DNA of 12,783 bases from Clostridia bacterium (GCA_017430945.1 JAFRMB010000037.1:1-12783); one strand, 5' to 3'; positions 1 through 7,531 are shown, numbered from the stretch's first letter. The notes: generated by a model from the letters alone, not told the origin. Made by a program: numbers and translations.

Positions 1-1
1 C

Positions 2-1216
2 GAGGGGGCGCGCACGCGGCTGTCGCAGGCCGGGCGCGAGCTGGACAGCGCCGCGGCGGGCGTCATGCCGGAGGACTGGACCGCGCTGGACGTCAGCGAC
101 GCCATCGCCGAAAACGCCGCGCAGCAGAAGGAGCAGGCGCGGGCGCTCGAACGGGCGCAGGCGGACGTGGAGCGGCTGGACGCGATCGGGATCGAACAGG
201 CAGCCGTCGCGGAGGCGATCCGGACGGCGGAGGCGGCCGTCCACGCGGCGGAGCTGGCCGGAGCGGATCTTTCGGCAAAGCGCCGGAAGTGCGGGGAAGA
301 CGTGGACGCGCTGCGCCGGGAGCTGCCCTTCGGGACCGAGGCCGAGTGCAGGGCCGCCATACGGGAGATGGAAGGGGAGAAGCAGGCGATCGAGGGCGCC
401 GTCGCGGCTGCCCGGGATGCCGTCGCGGACCTCGGACAGCAGATCGCCGGGGCGAAGGGCGCGCTGGAGAAGCTCGAGGCGGACCTGAAGGGTGCGCCGC
501 CCATGGATGCGGACGCGCTGGAGCAGGCGTACCGGGAAGCCCAGGCGGCGTGCAAGGCGGCGGCAGAGCGGGAAAAGGCGATCCATACGCGCCGGGCGAA
601 CAACGACGCCCAGCGGCGCAGCCTGCGCGAACAGGCGGGGCGCGCGCAGGCGCTGGCCCACGAATACGACGTGATGCAGGGGGTGTGCAACACCATACGC
701 GGCAGCGGCGGCGGCATGCACTTTCCGCTGGAGACCTACGTGCAGACCACCTATTTCGACCGCATCATCGACTATGCCAACCGCCGCCTGTACCAAATGT
801 CCCGGCATCAGTACGACCTGGTCCGCCGGGAATTCGGGGACGGATCCGGCGGCGGCAAGAAGGGGCTGGATCTGGACGTGCTGGACCACGCCAACGGGAA
901 GCGGCGCGCCGTCGGCACGCTCTCGGGCGGCGAGAGCTTCCTGGCTTCGCTGTCCTTCGCGCTGGGCATGTCCGACGCCATACAGGCCAGCGCGGCTTCG
1001 GCGGTGCAGATCGACACCATGTTCGTCGACGAGGGCTTCGGCTCGCTGAGCGAAAGCTTCCTGAGCCTGGTCATGGACGAGCTGAACGCGACCGCCAACA
1101 CCGGCCGCCGCCTGATCGGCATCATTTCGCACGTGGATGAGGTCAAAGAGGGCGTCGAGCGCCGCATCGAGGTGACGAAGGATCACGCCGGCGTCAGTAC
1201 GGCGAGGATCTACTGA
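2..1216 (+). CDS. sbcC: Exonuclease SbcC, C-terminal part (5' end outside window)
   Basis: This is the ATPase subunit of the SbcCD (Mre11/Rad50-like) complex, which trims and cleaves DNA ends and hairpins in the cytoplasm. The frame is open from base 2, so the N-terminal Walker A half and any zinc hook lie upstream of the window. About 404 residues are visible. The first ~220 are Ala/Glu/Arg/Gln-rich with heptad character, fitting the returning arm of the long coiled coil. The C-terminal ATPase lobe follows, with the ABC signature LSGGESFLASLSFALG (from base 920), the Walker B/D-loop region FVDEGFGSLSE (from 1022; D at 1028, E at 1031) and the switch histidine in ISHVDEVKE (H at 1130). This order is typical of SbcC. 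The TGA stop overlaps an ATG (1216) of the next ORF. The family call is secure; the full length cannot be judged. Confidence 0.93.
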   Translation, partial: EGARTRLSQAGRELDSAAAGVMPEDWTALDVSDAIAENAAQQKEQARALERAQADVERLDAIGIEQAAVAEAIRTAEAAVHAAELAGADLSAKRRKCGEDVDALRRELPFGTEAECRAAIREMEGEKQAIEGAVAAARDAVADLGQQIAGAKGALEKLEADLKGAPPMDADALEQAYREAQAACKAAAEREKAIHTRRANNDAQRRSLREQAGRAQALAHEYDVMQGVCNTIRGSGGGMHFPLETYVQTTYFDRIIDYANRRLYQMSRHQYDLVRREFGDGSGGGKKGLDLDVLDHANGKRRAVGTLSGGESFLASLSFALGMSDAIQASAASAVQIDTMFVDEGFGSLSESFLSLVMDELNATANTGRRLIGIISHVDEVKEGVERRIEVTKDHAGVSTARIY

Positions 1217-1347
1217 TGTGGATCCGATCCGTCCCGTCGCCCGATGACCGCGGCCGGATGCATCGCCCTGCTCCGCGCACCCCGGGCAGAGCGGGCGGGC
1301 CGCCTGCATTTTCGGGGAAGAGCAGACAACTGCCATTCAGGAGATCC

Positions 1348-1719
1348 GTGTGCGTGGCCTCGTACACGGCGGCAGGCATCGCCGGCGCGGATGCTATGAA
1401 GACCGGCCTGCGCGGCATGCTGTTCGCGCTGGTGGGCTTCCTGGTACCGTTCGTGTTCGTGTACAACCCGGCGATACTGCTGCAGGGCACCGTGATCCAG
1501 ATCGTGCTCGCCGCGGCGCAGCTGCTGGTCGGCACCTACTTCCTGGCGCTCGCCGTCTCCGGATTCTTCCGAAACGAGCTGCCGATGTGGATGCGCCTGG
1601 TGTTCTTCGTGGTGGCGCTGGGCTTCATCGATCCCAACTGGGTCACCACCGCAGCCGCGCTGGCGGTCGGCATCGTCATGCTGGTGCTCAGCACGCGGCT
1701 CGGCAAAAAGCCCGCCTGA
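1348..1719 (+). pseudogene. TRAP transporter fused permease (4TM/12TM type), C-terminal remnant
   Basis: Only the last ~120 residues of a TRAP-transporter large/fused permease are present; intact members are several hundred residues with many membrane spans. Recognisable family sequence begins near VCVASYTAAGIAGADAMKTG and continues through PFVFVYNPAILLQGT, followed by two further hydrophobic spans and a basic end (TRLGKKPA). The frame is open back to an ATG at 1216 that overlaps the sbcC stop. The 44 residues from there to 1347 are Pro/Arg/Gly-rich and unlike the family, so that ORF is a chimera of unrelated sequence and permease tail. An AGGAG (1339-1343) precedes a GTG at 1348, so a truncated product could in principle be made. 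I read this as a deletion scar: the N-terminal transport core and any DctP/TAXI binding-protein gene are missing. It is followed directly by a terminator. Confidence 0.72.
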
Positions 1720-1734
1720 CGGCTGTTGGTTCGT

Positions 1735-1768
1735 GCGGGGCAGGGAGCGGATCCCTGCCCCGCCTTTT
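1735..1768 (+). terminator. Intrinsic terminator after sbcC/TRAP remnant
   Basis: A perfect 12-bp stem (GCGGGGCAGGGA paired with TCCCTGCCCCGC) with a 5-nt loop GCGGA is followed by CTTTT. It lies 16 bases after the stop of the permease remnant and insulates the mgl promoter from upstream transcription. Seen directly in sequence; the U-run is short but the stem is very strong. Confidence 0.85.
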
Positions 1769-1868
1769 GCGTCCGCCCCTGTGTCCGCGGCGCTGTTTTG
1801 ACAGTGGATCGTTCTCCAAAAACCAAAAAAATCACCATGAAATCGTTTTATTTTGCAATTTTTTCCGC

Positions 1869-1897
1869 TGGACACGCTTCCGCGCTTATGTTATAAT
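1869..1897 (+). promoter_or_regulatory. mgl operon promoter (extended -10)
   Basis: A -35 TGGACA (1869-1874) and a consensus -10 TATAAT (1892-1897) are separated by 17 bp, with an extended TGn (1889-1891) immediately before the -10. The expected start point is near 1904, giving a ~73-nt leader before the mglB ATG. AT-rich sequence between about 1817 and 1864 could act as an UP-like element. A palindromic AACGCGTT lies at 1915-1922, just downstream of the expected start point. Confidence 0.82.
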
Positions 1898-1976
1898 CGG
1901 TAGCGTACGGATGGAACGCGTTTTCAATGCGGCGCATGACCGCAATGAAAAATATATTTTTAAGGAGACGAAACCC

Positions 1977-2990
1977 ATGAAGAAGATTCTGGCTATCCTG
2001 CTGGCTGTTCTGATGATGATCAGCGTTTGCAGCTTCGCGTCTGCCGAAGCCAAGACCTACAAGGTCGGCGTTTCCATCTATCAGTTCACCGACAACTTCA
2101 TGACCCTCTACCGCAACGAGATCGAGAGCTACTTCGCTTCCCTCGAGACCGACGACGTGAAGTACGAGATCACCATGGCCGACGGCAAGAACGACATGGC
2201 CGAGCAGACCAACCAGGTCCGCAACTTCATCACCCAGGGCATGGACGTCATCATCCTGAACCTGGTCCAGACCTCCTCTGCTGACGCGGTCATCGACGAG
2301 ATCGTCGCCGCCGGCATCCCGCTGGTGCTGATCAACCGCGAGCCTCTGGCCTATGACGCCGACGGCAACACCATCGACGAGGCCTATGCCGGCATCCTGG
2401 ACAACGCGCAGGTCTGCTACGTGGGCGCTGACGCCCGTCAGTCCGGCACCTTCCAGGGCGAGATGGTCGCCGAGCTGGAGAACAAGGGCGACATCAACGG
2501 CGACGGCAAGGTGTCCTACATCATGATCGAGGGCGACCCCGAGAACATCGACGCGCAGTACCGCACCGAGTTCTCCGTGAAGGCGCTGACCGACGCGGGC
2601 ATCGAAGTCGAGTGCCTGGACGACCAGGTGGGCAACTGGGATCAGACCAAGGGCCAGGAGCTGTGCGCCAACGCGCTGAGCAAGTACGGCGACGCGGTCG
2701 AGGTCGTGTTCTGCAACAACGACGCCATGGCGCTGGGCGCCGCGACCGCCATCACCGCCGCCGGCCGCACCGTGGGTGAGGACATCTACCTGCTGGGCGT
2801 CGACGCTCTGGAGGAGGCCGTGCAGCTGGTCAAGGACGGCGAGATGACCGGCACCGTGCTGAACGACCACATCGGCCAGTCTCACGCGGCTGTCGACGTG
2901 GCTGTGAAGCTGCTCAATGGCGAAGAGATCGAGAACTACTACTGGGTCGACTACGTGAAGGTCAACAAGGCCTACGTCGACGCGCAGTAA
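1977..2990 (+). CDS. mglB: Galactose/methyl-galactoside ABC transporter, sugar-binding protein
   Basis: Extracytoplasmic receptor of an MglBAC-type (CUT2) importer for galactose/glucose-like sugars, 337 residues. AAGGAG (1962-1967) lies 9 nt before the ATG. Residues 1-24 form a signal peptide (MKK, hydrophobic core, cut near ASA-EA). A Cys at 18 lacks a good lipobox. The periplasmic-binding fold follows. Against my recollection of E. coli MglB, the EF-hand-like calcium loop is kept (DINGDGKVS, D172-S180, with distal ligand E242), as are most sugar contacts: D and F in TDNFM, N in LINREP, D192, R196, W221, N248, D276 and N296. The position of E. coli His152 is Asn190 here. The conservation supports a hexose ligand, but the His-to-Asn change means specificity could differ. 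It is the first gene of the operon and is followed by two hairpins. Confidence 0.93.
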   Translation: MKKILAILLAVLMMISVCSFASAEAKTYKVGVSIYQFTDNFMTLYRNEIESYFASLETDDVKYEITMADGKNDMAEQTNQVRNFITQGMDVIILNLVQTSSADAVIDEIVAAGIPLVLINREPLAYDADGNTIDEAYAGILDNAQVCYVGADARQSGTFQGEMVAELENKGDINGDGKVSYIMIEGDPENIDAQYRTEFSVKALTDAGIEVECLDDQVGNWDQTKGQELCANALSKYGDAVEVVFCNNDAMALGAATAITAAGRTVGEDIYLLGVDALEEAVQLVKDGEMTGTVLNDHIGQSHAAVDVAVKLLNGEEIENYYWVDYVKVNKAYVDAQ

Positions 2991-3017
2991 TTCGCGGTCA
3001 TTCCGTCAAACGGATGA

Positions 3018-3055
3018 GAAATGGTGGGTGGGCTTTCATAGCTCACCCACATTTC
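3018..3055 (+). other. Intercistronic hairpin 1 between mglB and mglA
   Basis: A stem of about 15 bp is formed by 3018-3033 and 3041-3055 (GAAATG then TGGGTG on the left, CACCCACATTTC on the right), with one bulged G and one G-T wobble, and loop TTTCATA. No T-run follows, so it is not a standard terminator. It sits 27 bases after the mglB stop, where a hairpin could stabilise the 3' end of the abundant binding-protein transcript or partly reduce read-through into mglA. Confidence 0.7.
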
Positions 3056-3081
3056 AAGTGACAGCGGAAGTTCAAATGAAA

Positions 3082-3136
3082 GCAGCGCCTTTCACATCGC
3101 ACCCGGGCGGTCCGGATGCGATGTGAAGTGCGCTGC
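3082..3136 (+). other. Intercistronic hairpin 2 upstream of mglA
   Basis: Two 19-base arms (3082-3100 and 3118-3136) match as an inverted repeat at 17 of 19 positions (GCAGCGC...TTCACATCGC against GCGATGTGAA..GCGCTGC). The loop itself can fold through CCGG/CCGG. It ends 14 bases before the mglA AGGAGG. Its right arm contains the in-frame ATG at 3123, which argues against that codon as the start of mglA. Lack of a U-tract suggests a processing/stability element or attenuation structure rather than a terminator. Confidence 0.72.
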
Positions 3137-3164
3137 CGCAAACGAAAGAAAGGAGGCATGCCTC

Positions 3165-4676
3165 ATGTCTGAGTTCGTGCTGGAGATGACCGGCGTATGC
3201 AAGTCTTTTCCCGGCGTCAAGGCGCTCGACCATGCGCAGCTGAAGCTGCGGCCCGGTAAGGTGCACGCGCTGATGGGCGAGAACGGCGCCGGCAAATCCA
3301 CGCTGATGAAGTGCATGTTCGGCATCTACAAGATGGACGAGGGCGAGATGCGCATGGACGGCCAGCCGGTTTCGGTGCACGACCCCATGGACGCGCTGAA
3401 CAAGGGCATCGCCATGGTGCATCAGGAGCTGCAGCCCATCCCCGCCCGTACCGTGGGCGAAAACATCTTCCTCGGACGCTATCCCATGAAAAAGGCGCTC
3501 GGCTTCATCCCGATCATCGACCATAAAAAGATGTATGACGACACCGCGGAGCTTTTGAAGAAGGTCCGCATGAGCTTCGACCCGCATCAGAAGGTGGGCG
3601 AGCTGAGCGTGTCCCAGATGCAGTCGGTGGAGATCGCCAAGGCCGTTTCCGCCAACTGCCGCGTGCTGATCCTGGACGAGCCCACCTCTTCGCCGACCGC
3701 CAACGAGGTCGAGGCGCTGTTCCGCATCATCGAAGACCTGAAGGCCGAGAACGTGGCCATCGTGTACATCTCCCACAAGATGGACGAGATCCTGCGCATC
3801 GCGGACGAAGTGACCATCATGCGCGACGGCAAGTACATCGGCACCTGGGAGGCCAGCGAGCTGACCACCGACAAGATCATCACCCAGATGGTCGGCCGCG
3901 AGCTGACGAACCTCTATCCGCCCCGGCACAACGTGCCCGGCGAGGTGGTGTTCGAGGTGAAGGACTTCACCTCCATCAACCCCCGCTCGTTCCGCCACGT
4001 GGATTTCAGCCTGCGCCGCGGCGAGATCCTGGGCGTGGGCGGCCTGGTGGGCGCGCAGCGCACGGAGCTCATGGAGGGCCTGTTCGGCATCCGTTCGCAC
4101 ACCACGGGCCAGATCTTCTACAAGGGCAAGGAGCTGCACATCGACCGGCCGAAGGACGCCATCGACCAGGGCGTGGCCATGCTGACCGAGGATCGCCGCG
4201 GCAGCGGCATCATGGGCGTGCTGAGCGTCGCCGACAACATCTCCATCTCCTCCCTGAACAAGTATCTGGATTACGGCTTCGCCATCAACAACGGCAAGGT
4301 GGAGCAGCTGGTGCAGGACAACGTCAAGAAGATGAACATCAAGACGCCGTCCTCGAAGACCCAGATCAAGTCCCTCTCCGGCGGCAACCAGCAGAAGGTG
4401 CTGGTGGGGCGCTGGCTGGCCAATGATCCGGACGTGCTGATCCTGGACGAGCCCACCCGAGGCATCGACGTCGGCGCGAAGTACGAGATCTACTGCATCA
4501 TCGCCGACCTGGCCAAAGAAGGCAAGAGCATCATCATGATCAGCTCCGAGATGAGCGAGCTGATCGGCATGTCCGACCGCATCATGGTCATGTGCGACGG
4601 CCGGGTGACCGGCTTCATCGACGGCAAGGAAGCCACGCAGGAAAACATCATGGCGCTTGCCACGCAGTTCGAATAG
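3165..4676 (+). CDS. mglA: Galactose/methyl-galactoside ABC transporter, ATP-binding protein
   Basis: Cytoplasmic ATPase of the CUT2 sugar importer, 503 residues, the usual size for a fused tandem-ABC protein. ATG 3165 is chosen because AGGAGG (3151-3156) lies 8 nt upstream; an earlier in-frame ATG at 3123 is buried in a hairpin. First ABC domain: Walker A GENGAGKST (38-46), signature LSVSQMQ (147-153), Walker B with D171/E172. Second ABC domain: the degenerate Walker A-like GGLVGAQRTE normal for this family, signature LSGGNQQK (from 404), Walker B with D428/E429 followed by PTRGIDVGAK. The LSVSQMQ and GLVGAQRTEL wording is characteristic of MglA rather than RbsA. The stop is 17 bases before the mglC ATG, so the two are co-transcribed. 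Confidence 0.94.
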   Translation: MSEFVLEMTGVCKSFPGVKALDHAQLKLRPGKVHALMGENGAGKSTLMKCMFGIYKMDEGEMRMDGQPVSVHDPMDALNKGIAMVHQELQPIPARTVGENIFLGRYPMKKALGFIPIIDHKKMYDDTAELLKKVRMSFDPHQKVGELSVSQMQSVEIAKAVSANCRVLILDEPTSSPTANEVEALFRIIEDLKAENVAIVYISHKMDEILRIADEVTIMRDGKYIGTWEASELTTDKIITQMVGRELTNLYPPRHNVPGEVVFEVKDFTSINPRSFRHVDFSLRRGEILGVGGLVGAQRTELMEGLFGIRSHTTGQIFYKGKELHIDRPKDAIDQGVAMLTEDRRGSGIMGVLSVADNISISSLNKYLDYGFAINNGKVEQLVQDNVKKMNIKTPSSKTQIKSLSGGNQQKVLVGRWLANDPDVLILDEPTRGIDVGAKYEIYCIIADLAKEGKSIIMISSEMSELIGMSDRIMVMCDGRVTGFIDGKEATQENIMALATQFE

Positions 4677-4693
4677 ACGAGGGGGGACATACA

Positions 4694-5707
4694 ATGGAAA
4701 AGAGAAATGAGAGCGCGTTCAACAAAGTCGTGCGGGTCGTCAAGGGGAACCCCATCGTTTTCCTGCTGATCATCGCCGCGATCATCGTCGGCTGCCTGAA
4801 GGACAACTTCTTCTCCTGGGCCAACTTATCCAACCTGATGAGCAACACCGCCGTGCGCTTCCTGATCGCGCTGGGCGTGTCCGGCTGCCTGATCACCAAG
4901 GGCACCGACCTGTCCGCCGGACGCCAGGTGGGCTTTGCCGCCGTGGTGGCGGGCATCCTGTGCCAGCGCGGCGACTACAACGGCCGCCTGTGGAAGTTCG
5001 TGCCTGAGATGAACATCGGCCTGGTGTTCCTGGTGGTGCTGGTGGTGGGCCTGTTCTGGGGCTTCATCAACGGCCTGATCGTCACCAAGCTGCATGTGCC
5101 GCCCTTCATCGCCACGCTGGGTACCCAGACCATCATCTACGGCATCTCGCTGGTCATCTCCGACGCGCAGCCGATCGGCGGCTTCCAGAAGATCTACACC
5201 ACGCTGATCAACGGCCGCATCGGTTCCACCAAGGGCTTCCATCTGCCCTACCTGCTGTTCGTGGCGGCCATCTTCGGCGTACTGTTCTGGTTCATCTACA
5301 ACAAGACCCGCCACGGCAAGTATATGTCCGCCATCGGCGGCAACGACGTGGCGGCCGAGGTCTCCGGCGTGAACACCACGAACACCCTGATCCGCATCTA
5401 CACCACCGCGGGCGTGATGTACGCCATCGCGGGCTACCTGCTGGCGGCGAAGTCCGGCGGCGCGTCCGCCTCCATGGGCCAGGGCTACGAGCTGGAAGCC
5501 ATCGCGGGCTGCACCATCGGCGGCGTCTCCACCACCGGCGGTATAGGCACCGTGCCCGGCATACTGGTCGGCGTGCTGGTGTTCGAGCTTTTGAAGATCA
5601 TACTGCAGTTCCTGGGCGTCAACCCGTACTACAACTATGTGGTGCAGGGCCTGGTCATCGTGCTGGCCGTCTCCCTGGATATCCGCAAGTACATCGCCAA
5701 GAAGTGA
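4694..5707 (+). CDS. mglC: Galactose/methyl-galactoside ABC transporter, permease
   Basis: Membrane subunit of the importer, BPD_transp_2/CUT2 permease family, 337 residues, matching the usual length. A G-rich ribosome site (GAGGGGGG, 4679-4686) precedes the ATG. The hydrophobic profile suggests eight to ten membrane spans. Family landmarks include the early GTDLSAGRQVG loop, VPPFIATLGTQTI, and GGNDVAAEVSGVNT followed by the GCTIGGVSTTGGIG segment. It presumably forms the translocation channel with MglA on the cytoplasmic side and receives sugar from MglB. Its TGA overlaps the ATG of the next small gene (TGATG), which indicates translational coupling. Confidence 0.93.
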   Translation: MEKRNESAFNKVVRVVKGNPIVFLLIIAAIIVGCLKDNFFSWANLSNLMSNTAVRFLIALGVSGCLITKGTDLSAGRQVGFAAVVAGILCQRGDYNGRLWKFVPEMNIGLVFLVVLVVGLFWGFINGLIVTKLHVPPFIATLGTQTIIYGISLVISDAQPIGGFQKIYTTLINGRIGSTKGFHLPYLLFVAAIFGVLFWFIYNKTRHGKYMSAIGGNDVAAEVSGVNTTNTLIRIYTTAGVMYAIAGYLLAAKSGGASASMGQGYELEAIAGCTIGGVSTTGGIGTVPGILVGVLVFELLKIILQFLGVNPYYNYVVQGLVIVLAVSLDIRKYIAKK

Positions 5708-5919
5708 TGGGCGCGAAGAAGGATCGACCGGATGGGGAAGGGGCGCCCAGGCTGGACCCCTTCTCCCAGGCCGTACAGGCCAAAAAGGAGCAGCTCTACG
5801 ACAAGGTCAAGCTGTCGGTGAAGCAGCTGGACGTCATCGTCTGGCTCGCGGCGGCGGCGCTGGTCGTGGTCGTCGTGCTGATCATACTGGAGGCGACGGA
5901 CATATTCAAGCTGTTCTGA
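5707..5919 (+). CDS. Small single-span membrane protein coupled to mglC (unknown function)
   Basis: A 70-residue protein starting at the ATG within TGATG at the mglC stop; a GTG at 5704 is an alternative start. The first ~40 residues are charged, with a Lys-rich amphipathic stretch (QAKKEQLYDKVKLSVKQ). One strong hydrophobic helix follows (VIVWLAAAALVVVVVLIILE), then a short polar end, TDIFKLF. There is no signal peptide or cysteine; the positive residues before the span suggest N-in, C-out topology. I do not recognise a named family. Overlap with mglC and the terminator 11 bases downstream make it the last gene of the mgl operon, so an accessory or stabilising role for the transporter is a reasonable inference but is not shown by the sequence. 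Confidence 0.78.
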   Translation: MGAKKDRPDGEGAPRLDPFSQAVQAKKEQLYDKVKLSVKQLDVIVWLAAAALVVVVVLIILEATDIFKLF

Positions 5920-5930
5920 GCCCGAAAGCG

Positions 5931-5968
5931 ATCGAAGCCGTCCGGCGTATGCGCCGGGCGGCTTCGAT
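5931..5968. terminator. Terminator hairpin between convergent mgl operon and preA
   Basis: Arms of 17 bases (5931-5947 and 5952-5968) pair with a single G-T wobble around the loop TATG. On the plus strand it is followed by GTTTGTCT, a weak U-rich tail; on the minus strand the sequence beyond the stem is CGCTTTCGGG. It lies 11 bases after the small membrane protein and about 60 bases beyond the preA stop, so it probably serves both transcripts. Confidence 0.72.
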
Positions 5969-6031
5969 GTTTGTCTGCCTGAGGATGTGACGGGCTTCGG
6001 CAGGTCTCCGGGGGGTGCTGTGCCGGCCGGG

Positions 6032-7531
6032 TCAGCCCTTCTTCGCCACGCGGTGGCGGCTGGGCACGATCGCGCGCTGCGGGCAGACCAGCACGCACAG
6101 GTGACAGCCCACGCACTTCCTGCCGTTCAGCTGCGGGCGGCGGTCCTCCGACATGCGGATCGCCTGGTGGCCGCCGTCCGCGCAGGACACGGCGCACCTG
6201 CCGCAGCCGATGCAGCGCTCCCTGTGGAATTTGGGGTACAGCACGGTGTCGCGCTCCAGCACGTCGGTCGTCTCGCTGACGGAGTCCAGCCCCTGCCCGC
6301 GCAGCTGCGCGATGCTGTCCAGCCCCTTTTCGGCGAGATAGAGTTCGAGCCCCGCCTTCAGGTCGTCAATGATGCGGTAGCCGTACTGCATGACCGCGGT
6401 GGTGACCTGTACGCTGCCGGCGCCGAGCAGTATGAATTCCAGCGCGTCGTTCCACGTCTCGATGCCGCCCATGGCGCTGATGTGCATGCCGGCCAGCCTG
6501 GGGTTGCGGCCGAGCTCGGCGATGAAGCGCAGCGCGATGGGCTTGACGGCGTTGCCGCTGTAGCCGCCCACGGCGGACATGCCGTGGACCGCGGGCTCGG
6601 ACACGTAGGTGTGCTCGTTGACGCCGGTGATGCTCTTGATGGTGTTGATGGCCGCGATGCCGTCCGCGCCGCCGCGCCGGGCGGCCTCTGCCGCGGGGCT
6701 CATGCGGTCGACGTTCGGCGTGAGCTTGGCGAGGATCGGTATGCGCGTGCCGCGCCTGGCCGCCCGCGTGAAGCGCTCCACCAGCGCCGGCACCTGACCG
6801 ATGTCGGAGCCCAGGCCGCCGTCCGCCATGTTGGGGCAGGAGAAGTTCAGCTCCACCGCGTCCGCGCCGTTCTCCTCGCACAGCCGTGAAAGCGACGTCC
6901 ACTCCGCGTCGTCCCGGCCCATGATGGACGCCAGTATGAACTTGGAGGGGTAATTCGCCTTCAGCCGGCGGAAGATCGCCATGTTTTCCGCGACGCTGTG
7001 GTCGGAGAGCTGTTCGATGTTCTTGAAGCCGATGATGCTGCCGTTGTCGCCCGTGATCGCGGAGAAGCGGGGCGACGCCTCGTGGATGTCGATGGAGCAG
7101 ACCGTCTTGAACGCCGCGCCGGCCCAGCCGGCCTCGAACGCCCGGGCGCACATGTCGTAGGTGCTCGCCACCACCGAGGACGAGAGCAGGAACGGGTTCT
7201 CCAGCGGGATGCCGCAGATCTGGGCGCGCAGCCGGCCCTCGTCCGCCGGCGCGTCGGTCTCCAGCTCCGGCAGGACCTCGCCGCGCAGCCGCGCCATCAG
7301 GCTGCGGATGGGCACCTCGTGCGGGCGCACGCAGGCCGCCTCGCACGGCGCGGGGCAGTCGGCGCAGAGGTCGTCCGCGGGAAGGCGCGCCGCCGCCGCT
7401 TTTTCATCGTCGAACCAGATGCTGCGCAGCAGGCCGGCCGCGTCGAGCTTCCCGCACGCCTTGCTGCACGGCGCGTCCTGGCACAGGACACACCTGAGCA
7501 TGTCGGATCTGAAAAGTCTTCTTTCAGGCAC
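6032..7531 (-). CDS. preA: NAD-dependent dihydropyrimidine dehydrogenase PreA with N-terminal Fe-S domain
   Basis: Cytoplasmic flavo-iron-sulfur enzyme expected to reduce uracil/thymine to the 5,6-dihydro forms (or the reverse). I choose GTG 7531 as start because AGAGGTGG lies 5 nt upstream, giving 499 residues. Residues 14-67 hold two cysteine sets, CVLCQDAPCSKAC and CADCPAPCEAAC, like the helical Fe-S domain at the N-terminus of PreT and eukaryotic DPD. From ~101 the sequence is a PreA FMN barrel: NPFLLSSSVVASTYDMCARA, ELNFSCPNM, GSDIGQ, AKLTPNVDRM, GGYSGNAVKPIALRFI, GGIETWNDALEFILLGA. The C-terminus carries two 4Fe-4S motifs (CIGCGRCAVSC, CVGCHLCVLVCP). Plain PreA lacks the N-terminal domain, and no PreT reductase gene is adjacent. 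It stands alone and convergent to mgl. Confidence 0.88.
   Translation of the reverse strand: MPERRLFRSDMLRCVLCQDAPCSKACGKLDAAGLLRSIWFDDEKAAAARLPADDLCADCPAPCEAACVRPHEVPIRSLMARLRGEVLPELETDAPADEGRLRAQICGIPLENPFLLSSSVVASTYDMCARAFEAGWAGAAFKTVCSIDIHEASPRFSAITGDNGSIIGFKNIEQLSDHSVAENMAIFRRLKANYPSKFILASIMGRDDAEWTSLSRLCEENGADAVELNFSCPNMADGGLGSDIGQVPALVERFTRAARRGTRIPILAKLTPNVDRMSPAAEAARRGGADGIAAINTIKSITGVNEHTYVSEPAVHGMSAVGGYSGNAVKPIALRFIAELGRNPRLAGMHISAMGGIETWNDALEFILLGAGSVQVTTAVMQYGYRIIDDLKAGLELYLAEKGLDSIAQLRGQGLDSVSETTDVLERDTVLYPKFHRERCIGCGRCAVSCADGGHQAIRMSEDRRPQLNGRKCVGCHLCVLVCPQRAIVPSRHRVAKKG

Noticed and set aside
1798..1826. TTGACA at 1798-1803 as a second mgl promoter
   Set aside because: No acceptable -10 lies 16-18 bases downstream (AACCAA at the expected place).
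1848..2885. Long open frame on the minus strand opposite mglB
   Set aside because: It is a by-product of GC-rich codon use in mglB: low-complexity Val/Asp/His/Leu/Gly-rich translation, no family resemblance, no ribosome site, and the opposite strand has clear conserved motifs.
3123..3164. ATG 3123 as mglA start
   Set aside because: It lies in the arm of a strong hairpin without a ribosome site; ATG 3165 has AGGAGG 8 nt upstream and gives the family's normal N-terminus.
3072..4694. 540-codon minus-strand open frame opposite mglA
   Set aside because: Composition is His/Ala/Leu/Asp-rich shadow sequence; mglA on the plus strand has all ABC motifs and a strong ribosome site.
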